Below are positions 15,678 to 23,579 of a stretch of 64,000 nt of DNA, piece by piece. The position numbers were made by a program, and so were the translations under genes. Position 1 is the first letter of the stretch. Every line of letters begins with the position of its first letter. The notes beneath the pieces were generated by a model. It did not search any database, had not been told where the DNA came from, and saw only the letters and a list, made by a program, of their open reading frames with translations. This DNA is from CAYOUV01 sp964407265 (GTDB taxonomy: Bacteria; Chloroflexota; Anaerolineae; Anaerolineales; Villigracilaceae), in contig CAYOUV010000012.1 in assembly GCA_964407265.1 (NCBI GenBank), forward strand, positions 1 to 64,000, written 5' to 3'.

Positions 15678-15872
15678 ATGTTGTTTCGCGATTTTGGTCT
15701 TCCTGAACTGCTCATTATCCTGGTGATTGTCGTGATCCTGTTTGGCCCCAATCGAATAGGAAAGATCGCAGGAGAACTGGGCAAGGGCATCCGCGCCTTC
15801 AAAGATGGGATCAGCGGCGAAGACGAAGATAAAAAAGAAGAAGATAAACCAAAAGAGCCGCCACAGGAATAA
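15678..15872 (+). CDS. tatA: Twin-arginine translocase subunit TatA/TatE
   Basis: TatA builds the pore-forming part of the Tat export system for folded proteins. The 64-residue protein has one N-terminal membrane helix (about 8-24, L-L-I-I-L-V-I-V-V-I-L-F), the hinge F-G-P-N-R-I-G-K, an amphipathic helix (about 26-44) and a charged tail (E-D-E-D-K-K-E-E-D-K). An AAGGAG site precedes the ATG at 15678. No tatC is in the window, so the receptor must be elsewhere. The gap 15593-15677 after fabH holds no clear promoter. Confidence 0.92.
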   Translation: MLFRDFGLPELLIILVIVVILFGPNRIGKIAGELGKGIRAFKDGISGEDEDKKEEDKPKEPPQE

Positions 15873-15900
15873 TCCCGGCGGCGGGTTTTAGGGAGAATGC

Positions 15901-15929
15901 AAGGCTCTCCGCCTCAGGCGGAGAGCCTT
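15901..15929. terminator. Strong hairpin after tatA
   Basis: Thirteen-base perfect arms (15901-15913 and 15917-15929) with a TCA loop lie 28 bases past the tatA stop. A smaller G/C hairpin followed by TTTT sits at 15874-15889. The tail of the main hairpin is only moderately T-rich, so it may terminate or simply stabilise the tatA mRNA. Confidence 0.65.
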
Positions 15930-15945
15930 GATCTTTGCCTCGGAT

Positions 15946-16713
15946 ATGACAAATCTATTTTACCTTGACCCTGATCCAAAAGGCCAACCGGCTGTCCTTT
16001 TATTGCATGGGCTGGGAGCGGACGGTAGTTCCTGGCAAATGCAATTTCCGGCCTTGATTGAGGCGGGATTTCGACCAGTAGCGCCCGATACACCCGGATT
16101 CGGGCGCTCTCCGAGCCTGGGTAAATGGAGTATTCACAAGGCCGCCAGCCAGTTGTCAAATCTCCTGGATGAAATTGGAGTTATATCGGTACACGTCGTT
16201 GGGCTTTCATTAGGGGGGACGATCGCGCTTCAGTTCGCCTTGGATTATCCGGAACGCGTGCGCAAGCTGGTTCTGGCGAATACCTTTGCCCACCTGCGCC
16301 CTGAAAAATGGAATCAATGGATTTATTTTTTACAGCGTCTGGTTTTGGTTCACACGATTGGCCTGGAGGCTCAGGCTAAGGTTGTCGCGCAGCGGATCTT
16401 TCCCCTGCCAGAGCAGGAACTTCCGCGCCTTGCATTGGTCGGCTCGATTTCGAATGCCAATCCGCAGGCTTACCGGGCGGCCATGCGTTCCCTGGCTACT
16501 TTCAATGTTGTTTCGCGTTTGGCTGAGATCCGCAAGCCAACACTGGTCATGACGGGGGAAAGGGATACGACCGTCTCGCATAAAAATCAGCGCGTGCTTG
16601 TAGATCAGATTGCCGGTGCGCGGCAGGTAATGATTCCGCGTGCCGGTCACGCGGCCAGTGTAGATAACTACGAGGTGTTTAACCGGGCCCTGATTGAATT
16701 CCTGTTGGACTAG
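15946..16713 (+). CDS. Alpha/beta-fold hydrolase
   Basis: This 255-residue alpha/beta hydrolase has the oxyanion segment L-L-L-H-G-L-G-A-D-G, the nucleophile elbow G-L-S-L-G-G (Ser about 90), an acid in G-E-R-D-T-T-V and the catalytic His in R-A-G-H-A-A-S. No signal peptide is seen. I chose ATG 15946 over a TTG at 15928 because the latter lies inside the tatA-side hairpin. It converges on the YyaL gene. Family members act as esterases, lactonases or C-C hydrolases; no closer call can be made. Confidence 0.82.
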   Translation: MTNLFYLDPDPKGQPAVLLLHGLGADGSSWQMQFPALIEAGFRPVAPDTPGFGRSPSLGKWSIHKAASQLSNLLDEIGVISVHVVGLSLGGTIALQFALDYPERVRKLVLANTFAHLRPEKWNQWIYFLQRLVLVHTIGLEAQAKVVAQRIFPLPEQELPRLALVGSISNANPQAYRAAMRSLATFNVVSRLAEIRKPTLVMTGERDTTVSHKNQRVLVDQIAGARQVMIPRAGHAASVDNYEVFNRALIEFLLD

Positions 16714-16772
16714 TTTTTTGTCCATTAATCTCGTTAATAGAGAACCTGGAACGATCTCTCGAATGAAGTCCT

Positions 16773-18866
16773 TTACAATTGTTTTCGCAAATCCTCAATC
16801 GAAACAACCGGATTGTTGCAAACGAATCCCTGGCAAATGTATGCCGTGGGTTGGCCGTTCACAGGCGGGCGATTATCCAATAGAGCGGGGGACCTTTTTG
16901 GGGGTGGGTAAGGAGCAGAGGCAAGTACCAGATTAGGCCGATATTTTTCGCGGACGACTCGAATCAGATTATCGACGGGTGCGCCCTTCGCATCGCTGAC
17001 CACCGCAACTTGTTTGACTGGCGCAAGGGCGAAGTCTGCGGTGGACAACCAGCGCGAGAAGGCGGTCGGGTATTGCAACACGAAATTGGTTACCAATCCC
17101 AGGGCTTCGTCGGCCAGGCGACGGTATTCGGGATTATCAGTAAGAGCCGCCAGGCGCAATAATGCGTCCGTTGCCAGAGAATTACCGCAGGGGGTGGCAT
17201 TGTCCTGTAAATCTTTAGGACGTACCAGCAGAGTCTCTCCGTCTGCCGGGGTGTCGAAGAAGCCGCCATCCGGATCACGGAAGCGATCGATCATCTCGTC
17301 CGCGAGTTCAGTTGCCGTTACAAACCAGCGGTTGTCAAAGTCAGATTGGTAAAGTTCCAGCAATGAGATTATCAAAGCAGCATAATCTTCCAAAAAAACA
17401 GTTTGGTTGGTCTGGTTGTCATGCCAGGAACGCCGGAGTTTGCCTTTCGGTCGAAGAGCGGATAATAAAAACCGGATGTTGCGGGTAGCCAACATAAGGT
17501 AGTGGTTTCCCATTACGGGGTCGTCGCTCTGAATTGCCCGGGCTGCCTCGGTGAAGGTTTGTGCCATCAGCGCATTCCAAGCCGTCAGGATTTTGCCGTC
17601 GGTTCCGGGTCGGACGCGAGTCTCGCGTATAGCCTGCAACCGGGAGTGGCAGTCGTCAAGTTTGATGGGAACCTGCTCGGGCTTGAGTCCGAAACGCGCT
17701 GCCAGGGTAGCATCCTCGATTGCACGCTGTAAAACGACTTTGCCTTCCCAATTTCCGCGATCGGTTACGCCATAGGCTGCTTGAAAGAAAACATAATCTT
17801 CGCTCAAAACGCTTTTGAGCTCGGCTGCACTCCAGACGTAAAATTTGCCTTCCTCGCCCTCGGAATCGGCATCAAGCGAAGAATAGAAACCGCCTTCCGG
17901 GCTGGTGAGTTCGCGTTCGACAAATGCCAAAGTATCGGTCAGCACGTGCCGAAAGGCTGCTTCGCCGGTGATTTGCCAGGCGTGCAGGTAAGCCAACGCC
18001 AACTGGGCATTATCGTATAGCATCTTTTCGAAGTGCGGAACGCGCCATAAGTTGTCGGTGGAGTAGCGGGCAAAACCTCCCCCGACGACATCGTACATCC
18101 CGCCGCGCGCCATGGCGTGTAGAGCGTGGAGCGCGGGTTTGAGAGCCTCGGAGTTGTTCGTTTCCGATTTTTCGGGATCGGGCGCCTCCTTTTGCGGATG
18201 AATGTCTTGTAGGCCGCGTCGCAGCAAAAACTCGATGGTCTCCGGTTGGGGGAATTTTGGCGCGCTGCCCCAACCGCCATAACCCCAATCGTAGCTTTTG
18301 AGCAGGTTACGGACAGCTTCATCCAGGTAGGTTGGGCGTAAAGCATGTCCGGATTGACTGGATCGCGCCTGGGCTTGAAGGTTTGCGGTTAACCGCTGGC
18401 TGACACTTGTAATCTCGTCGCGACGATTTTGCCAGGCCTCAGCCAGGCTGGAAAGCACTTGCTGAAAAGACGGCATGTTTAAACGTGGTTCAGGTGGAAA
18501 ATATGTCCCCGCATAAAAAGGTTTTAAATCGGGCGTCATGAATACCGACATTGGCCAGCCGCCAGAGCCGGTCATCGAAACCGTGGCGGACATATAGATG
18601 CTGTCCAAATCAGGGCGCTCTTCACGATCGACTTTTATGTTGACGAAGTGCGCATTCATATACTCAGCAATTCGGCTATCCTCAAAGGATTCGTGCGCCA
18701 TGACGTGGCACCAATGACAGGCTGCGTAGCCGATGGATAGAAAAATGGGCTTATCTTCGCTTTTTGCTTTTTGCAGCGCCTCCGCACCCCAGGGGAACCA
18801 GTCCACGGGGTTGTGGGCGTGCTGCAAAAGGTAGGGAGATGTGGTGTGTGAAAGTCGGTTGGTCAT
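16773..18866 (-). CDS. YyaL/SSP411-type thioredoxin-domain protein (DUF255)
   Basis: This 697-residue protein starts with a thioredoxin-like domain (about 1-165) carrying C50-H-W-C53 in A-C-H-W-C-H-V-M. A long (alpha/alpha)6-barrel part follows (about 190-690), similar to N-acylglucosamine epimerase or glycoside hydrolase folds. Family function is poorly defined. It is widespread and often near stress genes. Start 18866 was taken because the protein begins M-T-N-R-L-S-H-T-T-S-P-Y-L there, the usual family N-terminus; an in-frame extension to 18965 would read through a terminator hairpin and its own promoter. Confidence 0.9.
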   Translation of the reverse strand: MTNRLSHTTSPYLLQHAHNPVDWFPWGAEALQKAKSEDKPIFLSIGYAACHWCHVMAHESFEDSRIAEYMNAHFVNIKVDREERPDLDSIYMSATVSMTGSGGWPMSVFMTPDLKPFYAGTYFPPEPRLNMPSFQQVLSSLAEAWQNRRDEITSVSQRLTANLQAQARSSQSGHALRPTYLDEAVRNLLKSYDWGYGGWGSAPKFPQPETIEFLLRRGLQDIHPQKEAPDPEKSETNNSEALKPALHALHAMARGGMYDVVGGGFARYSTDNLWRVPHFEKMLYDNAQLALAYLHAWQITGEAAFRHVLTDTLAFVERELTSPEGGFYSSLDADSEGEEGKFYVWSAAELKSVLSEDYVFFQAAYGVTDRGNWEGKVVLQRAIEDATLAARFGLKPEQVPIKLDDCHSRLQAIRETRVRPGTDGKILTAWNALMAQTFTEAARAIQSDDPVMGNHYLMLATRNIRFLLSALRPKGKLRRSWHDNQTNQTVFLEDYAALIISLLELYQSDFDNRWFVTATELADEMIDRFRDPDGGFFDTPADGETLLVRPKDLQDNATPCGNSLATDALLRLAALTDNPEYRRLADEALGLVTNFVLQYPTAFSRWLSTADFALAPVKQVAVVSDAKGAPVDNLIRVVREKYRPNLVLASAPYPPPKRSPALLDNRPPVNGQPTAYICQGFVCNNPVVSIEDLRKQL

Positions 18867-18909
18867 AGAAGCCACTATTCGATCAATTGAGTACGGTAAA
18901 GGCAGAAAG

Positions 18910-18939
18910 ATTATACCGGAATGAATAAACATCCCGCAA
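18910..18939 (-). promoter_or_regulatory. Promoter of the YyaL-type gene
   Basis: On the minus strand TTGCGG (18939-18934) and TATAAT (18915-18910) lie 18 bases apart. The -35 half is within the terminator hairpin of the upstream lipoprotein gene. Leader about 36 bases. Confidence 0.6.
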
Positions 18940-18964
18940 AGGTTATGTGCGGGATGTTTATTCA
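18922..18964 (-). terminator. Terminator hairpin after the lipoprotein gene
   Basis: Seventeen-base perfect arms (18922-18938 and 18948-18964) enclose a nine-base loop, 14 bases past the lipoprotein stop. On the minus strand the 3' arm ends TGTTTATTCATT, an A/T-rich tail. Confidence 0.7.
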
Positions 18965-18977
18965 CGTGCTGGCAAAT

Positions 18978-19871
18978 CTACTTTACTCTGGCGTGAAGAC
19001 TGAAGTTTACTGCCCCTCCTGCGAAGGGTACTACTTCAATGATGTAATCCTGCGTAGATGGCAGCTTCATGCTGAAGGTGGTTTCCCCCAATTGCGAACG
19101 CAGGTAGGGTTGTCCATCGCCAAACCCCCAGACTTCTAAGGCTGCTTTGCCGGTTGGGGCATCCAGGGTGAGGTCCATGGTCTGGCCGGCAGAAGCGTAC
19201 AGCGCAAATGTCATGTTGAAACCACCTTGGGTTGAGCCCGAGACAACAGCAGAGTCGGCACCGGGGGCGAAGCTGATGCGGCTGGCAATGGTCAGGGACA
19301 GGTTGAAATTTTGAGTCGTTGTGCCGCCGATGACCCGAATGAGATAATCGTCTGTCACAGGCAGGGTGCCTTGCCAGGCGTTCCTGCCATTGGAGGCAGG
19401 TAGCAACACCTGTCCGCTTTGCAGGCCGGATATGGAGAGTGTCAAATCATGAGCGGGTGAATCGACCATGGCGATCATCGGCTGTCCCTTGAGCGCGCGG
19501 ACGAGATAGCTTTGCACTTGTCCGGGGGCGACAGTCCCGGGTGTGTTGGAGGCCGTTGCTCCAGTTGCGAAATCGATACGAATTGACCCGGGCGGCGCTG
19601 GAACCATAGTTGGTGGGGGCGGCGTTGGCGTTGGAGGCACTGGGGTGGCAGAGGCCGGGATGGCAGTCGCCGGAATTGTGGGGGTCATAGCCGGTGTCAA
19701 GGCTTGCAAGGTAGCCGCCACTTGAGTAGATAAAGAGCTAACCGAAATCGTGGGGGTGGTGGCGGCACTAAAGCTGGCGCAAGCTGTTACGAAGACCAGG
19801 GCGACTGACAAGCCGACGGTCAACCTGCCTTGCTTGGATCTTGGGAAAAGATGTTTGGAAGATTTCATCAT
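18978..19871 (-). CDS. Secreted lipoprotein with Thr/Pro stalk and PPC-like domains
   Basis: The 297-residue protein has a basic N-terminus, a hydrophobic helix (about 18-30) and a lipobox-like V-T-A-C (Cys about 31), so it is probably exported and lipid-anchored on the outer face of the membrane. A Thr/Pro/Ala stalk (about 35-92) follows, then two beta-rich domains of about 95 residues each (about 93-190 and 195-297) that resemble bacterial pre-peptidase C-terminal (PPC) domains: both end in a D-Y-(L/I)-I-(R/E)-V strand followed by N-F-(N/S)-L. It may bind polymers or proteins at the cell surface. The tandem ATG start has a GGGAG site. Confidence 0.8.
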   Translation of the reverse strand: MMKSSKHLFPRSKQGRLTVGLSVALVFVTACASFSAATTPTISVSSLSTQVAATLQALTPAMTPTIPATAIPASATPVPPTPTPPPPTMVPAPPGSIRIDFATGATASNTPGTVAPGQVQSYLVRALKGQPMIAMVDSPAHDLTLSISGLQSGQVLLPASNGRNAWQGTLPVTDDYLIRVIGGTTTQNFNLSLTIASRISFAPGADSAVVSGSTQGGFNMTFALYASAGQTMDLTLDAPTGKAALEVWGFGDGQPYLRSQLGETTFSMKLPSTQDYIIEVVPFAGGAVNFSLHARVK

Positions 19872-20012
19872 GTTTCTCCCTGGTAAAAGTGTTTTTTCAT
19901 TGCGGGTATGTTGCTAGCATAGCACGGAAGAGGGACCTGGACTTTATGCGGAACCGGATATAATCTTAAATTTTCTTTAAAAGCCACTCTCGAGTGGATT
20001 ACAATCTGGATC

Positions 20013-20411
20013 ATGCAAAATTTCAAATCACTATTAAATCGCTGGGGACCGGCTATCCTGATGATGCTGATCATCTTTGCCTTTTCAGCAACGCCTGCAA
20101 AGGATCTTCCAAATTTTAATTGGGCTGACATTCTGGTTAAAAAGGGTGGTCACATGCTCGGATACGGCCTGCTGGCGCTGTCTTATTTGCGCGGTTTACG
20201 TGGCAGGTCCGACAATGATCGGCGCGCTTCTATCCTGGCTTGGGGATTGGCGGTTCTATACGCGGTTACGGATGAATTTCACCAGTCCTTTGTCCTGGGT
20301 CGCCATCCATCGGCAGTGGACGTCGTGATTGATGGCATTGGTGCAGCCGTTTTGTTGTTCGTGTGGATGCAATACAACCTTGGGTGGAGGCACAAGAAGG
20401 ACTTGACCTGA
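20013..20411 (+). CDS. VanZ-family membrane protein
   Basis: This 132-residue protein has four hydrophobic segments (about 12-30, 50-62, 72-88, 104-122). The VanZ pattern is visible: F-S-A-T-P at the first loop, K-K-G-G-H-M-L-G-Y-G in the second helix, T-D-E-F-H-Q-S-F and the R-H-P-S-A-V-D-V-V-I-D-G-I-G segment. VanZ is linked to teicoplanin tolerance, but most relatives are of unknown role. A TATAAT at 19959-19964 lies upstream without a clear -35 box. It converges on scpA. Confidence 0.85.
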   Translation: MQNFKSLLNRWGPAILMMLIIFAFSATPAKDLPNFNWADILVKKGGHMLGYGLLALSYLRGLRGRSDNDRRASILAWGLAVLYAVTDEFHQSFVLGRHPSAVDVVIDGIGAAVLLFVWMQYNLGWRHKKDLT

Positions 20412-20435
20412 GCCAGTCCCTTTTACTGGCGGTGC

Positions 20436-21212
20436 TTATTCAAACTCGATTTCGATTTCTTCATCCTCGCTCCAATCATTGGTGCGATCGATCTCGATCT
20501 CGCTGAATAATGTTTCCTGGCGGGCAGCAACGTGATAGCGTTTGACCAATTCCAGTAGCGCGAGGAATGTGACCACGACTTCCAGGCGGGACGGACGGCT
20601 GCCGATCAACTCTTGGAAGGATGTGTGTTTGGTATTTCGCAAAATCTTGGCGATCAGGTCGATCTTTTCGCGGATGGTGACTTTGGGTGCCGTGATGACT
20701 GTCCCCAGCGACTGTTTTTCCTGCTGCTTGGCAAATATCTCTCTGGCGACTGCGATCAAGTCGTCCAGAGTAATATCAGACATATCAAGCCGGCCCTCGA
20801 CTTTTGGCGGTGGGGCGAGCCGCAAATAAGTTTGCAGATTTTTGCTTTCGCGTTCCTGGAGCAGAATGGATATTTCCTTGAATTTCTTGTAAAGCCTGAG
20901 CTGGCGTACCAGCGAATCCCCTGGATCTTCTTCGCCAGGCTCACGTACTGGTTGCCGCGGTAGCAGCGCCTCGGATTTGATTTGTAGTAGCTTGGCGGCA
21001 ATCACCAGAAAGGCGGAAATTTCCTCTGCTTTGGCGTCCTGCAGGCTGTGGATGTAATTCAGGTACTGATCGGTTACCAGCGCCAGGGAAATGGTCGTTA
21101 TGTCCAATTCCGCGTGCTGGATCAGGTCGAGCAGCAGGTCGAGCGGCCCTTCGTAAACCGGGGTATTAACGGTGTATCCACTTGTCTGGTGGCTGGCGAC
21201 ATTCAAGTCCAT
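20436..21212 (-). CDS. scpA: Segregation and condensation protein A
   Basis: ScpA is the kleisin that bridges SMC heads in the chromosome-condensing SMC-ScpAB complex. The 258-residue protein shows the family start V-Y-E-G-P-L-D-L-L-L-D-L-I-Q (about 18-31), the Ile/Leu-rich helical N-terminal SMC-neck domain, a charged middle, and a C-terminal winged helix (about 185-245; F-L-A-L-L-E-L-V-K-R). The last residues are acidic. Neither scpB nor smc is in the window. Its promoter is so close to the ATG that the mRNA is nearly leaderless. Confidence 0.93.
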   Translation of the reverse strand: MDLNVASHQTSGYTVNTPVYEGPLDLLLDLIQHAELDITTISLALVTDQYLNYIHSLQDAKAEEISAFLVIAAKLLQIKSEALLPRQPVREPGEEDPGDSLVRQLRLYKKFKEISILLQERESKNLQTYLRLAPPPKVEGRLDMSDITLDDLIAVAREIFAKQQEKQSLGTVITAPKVTIREKIDLIAKILRNTKHTSFQELIGSRPSRLEVVVTFLALLELVKRYHVAARQETLFSEIEIDRTNDWSEDEEIEIEFE

Positions 21213-21221
21213 AGAAAGCGC

Positions 21222-21230
21222 ATTATATCA
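21222..21230 (-). promoter_or_regulatory. Extended -10 promoter of scpA, near-leaderless
   Basis: On the minus strand TGATATAAT (21230-21222) is an extended -10 element. Only nine bases separate it from the scpA ATG at 21212, so the transcript would start within a few bases of the start codon. No -35 box is seen. Confidence 0.55.
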
Positions 21231-21248
21231 TCCTCGTTTCAATGACGG

Positions 21249-21254
21249 TATAAT
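21249..21254 (+). promoter_or_regulatory. -10 element of moaC, leaderless
   Basis: TATAAT ends six bases before the moaC ATG at 21261. Transcription starting at the usual distance would begin at or next to the A of ATG. No ribosome site and no -35 box are seen. Confidence 0.5.
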
Positions 21255-21260
21255 TCGAAT

Positions 21261-21743
21261 ATGCCTTCTCACGAACTTTCTCATTTGGACGAACATGGCC
21301 GGGTACGCATGGTAGATGTCGGCTCGAAACCGGACACTGAGCGGATTGCAATTGCCAGAGGTGAAGTCCACATGTTGCCGGCGACCCTGGATTTGATCCG
21401 TGCCGGGTCGATAAAAAAGGGCGATGTCCTGACTGTTGCACAGATTGCGGGAATCAGCGCCTCAAAACGAACCTCGGAGTTGATTCCGTTATGTCATCCG
21501 CTGCCGCTCACCAAGGTGGATGTTGATCTGGTCTTAGACGACGCGCTGCCGGGCGTGGTCATCACGGCAACTGCCAAGACGGTTGGCAAGACCGGTGTTG
21601 AAATGGAAGCCTTAACAGCGGTCTCGGTGGCTGCCCTGACGGTTTACGATATGGCCAAGGCGGTTGAAAAAACGATGAGAATTCAAAACATCCGCCTGAT
21701 CGAGAAACATGGTGGACAGAGTGGGGATGTGGTGAACGAATGA
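21261..21743 (+). CDS. moaC: Cyclic pyranopterin monophosphate synthase
   Basis: MoaC, with MoaA, turns GTP into cyclic pyranopterin monophosphate, the first stable intermediate of molybdenum cofactor synthesis. The 160-residue protein has the family motifs L-S-H-L-D-E-H-G-R-V-R-M-V-D-V, K-R-T-S-E-L-I-P-L-C-H-P-L-P-L and G-V-E-M-E-A-L-T-A-V-S. It is the first gene of moaC-moaD-moaE, and moaD overlaps its stop by 4 bases. No moaA is present here. Confidence 0.95.
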   Translation: MPSHELSHLDEHGRVRMVDVGSKPDTERIAIARGEVHMLPATLDLIRAGSIKKGDVLTVAQIAGISASKRTSELIPLCHPLPLTKVDVDLVLDDALPGVVITATAKTVGKTGVEMEALTAVSVAALTVYDMAKAVEKTMRIQNIRLIEKHGGQSGDVVNE

Positions 21744-21988
21744 ATCACATAATGGTATTGTTTTTTGCGAACCTGCGGGATTACGCTGGAAGCAAATCCC
21801 TTCCGATGGAAATTCCCATTGGCTCCGATGTAAAAACTCTAAAAAAATTACTCGTCCGGCAAAACGCGGATCTTGAACAAGCCCTGCAAACTGTGCTGGT
21901 CTCGATCAATCACGAATACGCCTTTGACGAGGATGTGGTTCCTGATGGGGCGGAAGTGGCGCTCTTCCCGCCCGTTAGTGGAGGCTAG
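21740..21988 (+). CDS. moaD: Molybdopterin synthase sulfur carrier subunit
   Basis: MoaD is a ubiquitin-like sulfur carrier whose C-terminal glycine is made into a thiocarboxylate and donates sulfur to make molybdopterin. The 82-residue protein ends in V-S-G-G, as required, and has the F-F-A-N-L-R-D-Y start strand and a F-P-P-V segment before the tail. It is translationally coupled to moaC (ATGA overlap) and followed by moaE after three bases. Confidence 0.93.
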   Translation: MNHIMVLFFANLRDYAGSKSLPMEIPIGSDVKTLKKLLVRQNADLEQALQTVLVSINHEYAFDEDVVPDGAEVALFPPVSGG

Positions 21989-21991
21989 CGC

Positions 21992-22453
21992 ATGCCGGAT
22001 TCTCCAACATTCTTTGCTATCACTGAAGATGAAATCGACTTGAATGCCCTCTTGGCACAGATCACGCTCACCTCTTCAGGAGCTGCCGCAATTTTTACGG
22101 GTATGGTTCGCGGCATTACCAGGCGCGGGGAAGCCCATGAGACCGAATTTCTCGAATACGAAGCCTATAAACCAATGGCGGAAGAAAAGATGAGGCAGGT
22201 AGCGGACGAAATACGGGCAAAATGGCCGACGGTCGAAGGGATTGCCATCGTACAGCGCATCGGTAAATTATTTCCCAAAACCCCGACGGTGCTGATCGCC
22301 TGTACCGCTGCGCACCGTGACACGGGGGTCTTCGAAGCCGCTCGTTATGGTATTGACCGCCTGAAAGAGATCGTCCCAATCTGGAAGAAAGAAGTTGGAT
22401 CGGATGGCCAGTTCTGGGTTGAAGGAGATTACATCCCGGAAAGAGGGGATTAG
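21992..22453 (+). CDS. moaE: Molybdopterin synthase catalytic subunit
   Basis: MoaE is the large subunit of molybdopterin synthase and adds two sulfurs to cyclic pyranopterin using MoaD thiocarboxylate. The 153-residue protein has A-A-I-F-T-G-M-V-R, L-E-Y-E-A-Y-K-P-M-A, the Q-R-I-G-K-L segment, H-R-D-T-G-V-F and the closing lysine motif I-W-K-K-E. It directly follows moaD and precedes a threonine-synthase-like gene by four bases. Confidence 0.94.
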   Translation: MPDSPTFFAITEDEIDLNALLAQITLTSSGAAAIFTGMVRGITRRGEAHETEFLEYEAYKPMAEEKMRQVADEIRAKWPTVEGIAIVQRIGKLFPKTPTVLIACTAAHRDTGVFEAARYGIDRLKEIVPIWKKEVGSDGQFWVEGDYIPERGD

Positions 22454-22457
22454 GTCA

Positions 22458-23555
22458 GTGGCCACCGTTCAATGCACCAACTGTCACCGTCCCTATCCGG
22501 AAAGTGACACGCCATATCGGTGCCCGATATGTAGTGGCCCGTACGATTATGCTGAGGCGCTATTCTTCGATCCAACCAGGGTTGACAATTCACAGCCAGG
22601 CATTTGGCGTTACCGGCATACATTTGCGGTGCCGGATGATTATCCGGCACTTTCGTTGGGGGAGGGAAATACTCCTCTGGTTTGGGCATCCGCCTTCGAT
22701 CGTCAGGTGGCTTTCAAGTGTGAATTCAACAACCCGACCGGCTCATTCAAAGACCGGGGTACGGCTGCGCTGCTCGGCGCACTTGCGGCGCGTGGCGTGA
22801 GCCAGGCAGTGGAGGATTCGTCCGGGAATGCCGGGGCTTCGTTTGCGGCCTACGCGTCCCGGGCGGGGATCAGGGCTCGGGTTTACGCGCCCGAATCAGC
22901 CTCCGGTCCGAAGCGCAGGCAGATCGAGGCTTACGGCGCTGACCTGGTATCCGTCCCGGGAGCCCGTTCAGCGGCGACGCGGGCTGTCCAGCTGGCTGCC
23001 GAATCAGGGCTGGCCTACGCCAGCCACGCTTTTCTGCCGTTCAACCTTCCCGGATATGCGACTTTAGCCTATGAAGTGTATGAAGCTTTCCAGGGGGCAC
23101 CCGGTGCTGTCATCGTTCCCGCCGGACAAGGCGGGTTATTACTCGGGATTGCGCGCGGCTTTACGGCGCTGCAGAAGGCTGGCTTGATAGCAGATATCCC
23201 CCGACTCGTCTGCGTCCAGGCTGCGGCTTGCGCACCGCTCTGGGCTATGGGTACGATTGGACCGCTGGCGCTCGAGATGGTCAGTGAAAACCCGACTGTT
23301 GCGGAAGGCGTCCGTGTGCGCTTCCCGTTACGAGGCGACGCGGTGGTCGCTGCGATCAAGAATTCGCGCGGATCCTTTGTGGCCGTAGACGAGGACAAAA
23401 TTATGGCGGGGCGTGACGAACTTGCCAAACGCGGGTTATATGTAGAGCCAACCTCTGCGCTGGTTTGGCAGGCGTTGAGCGAAACCTTACCGGATCTGCC
23501 TGATCCTGTCGTGGCGGTGCTGACGGGATCGGGATACAAATCTCCGGTGCAATAA
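22458..23555 (+). CDS. Threonine-synthase-like PLP enzyme with zinc ribbon
   Basis: This fold-type II PLP enzyme has 365 residues. The N-terminus carries a four-Cys ribbon (C6, C9, C22, C25), then the E-G-N-T-P-L substrate loop and the PLP lysine Lys98 in P-T-G-S-F-K-D-R-G; a glycine loop S-S-G-N-A-G-A-S binds phosphate. This matches the short threonine synthase group, which turns O-phosphohomoserine into threonine. Relatives include other beta-elimination enzymes, so the symbol is left blank. I chose the GTG at 22458 just after the moaE stop, with GAGGGG upstream; earlier in-frame starts would lie inside moaE. Confidence 0.85.
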   Translation: MATVQCTNCHRPYPESDTPYRCPICSGPYDYAEALFFDPTRVDNSQPGIWRYRHTFAVPDDYPALSLGEGNTPLVWASAFDRQVAFKCEFNNPTGSFKDRGTAALLGALAARGVSQAVEDSSGNAGASFAAYASRAGIRARVYAPESASGPKRRQIEAYGADLVSVPGARSAATRAVQLAAESGLAYASHAFLPFNLPGYATLAYEVYEAFQGAPGAVIVPAGQGGLLLGIARGFTALQKAGLIADIPRLVCVQAAACAPLWAMGTIGPLALEMVSENPTVAEGVRVRFPLRGDAVVAAIKNSRGSFVAVDEDKIMAGRDELAKRGLYVEPTSALVWQALSETLPDLPDPVVAVLTGSGYKSPVQ

Positions 23556-23579
23556 TCGTTTTTATTATAAGGAGGAACC

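Noticed and set aside
19984..19997. CCACTC-TC-GAGTGG inverted repeat before the VanZ-like gene
   Set aside because: Short with a 2-base centre; no supporting context for an operator.
20412..20430. Hairpin GCCAGT/ACTGGC between vanZ-like and scpA
   Set aside because: Only 6 bp with no T-run, so not called as a terminator.
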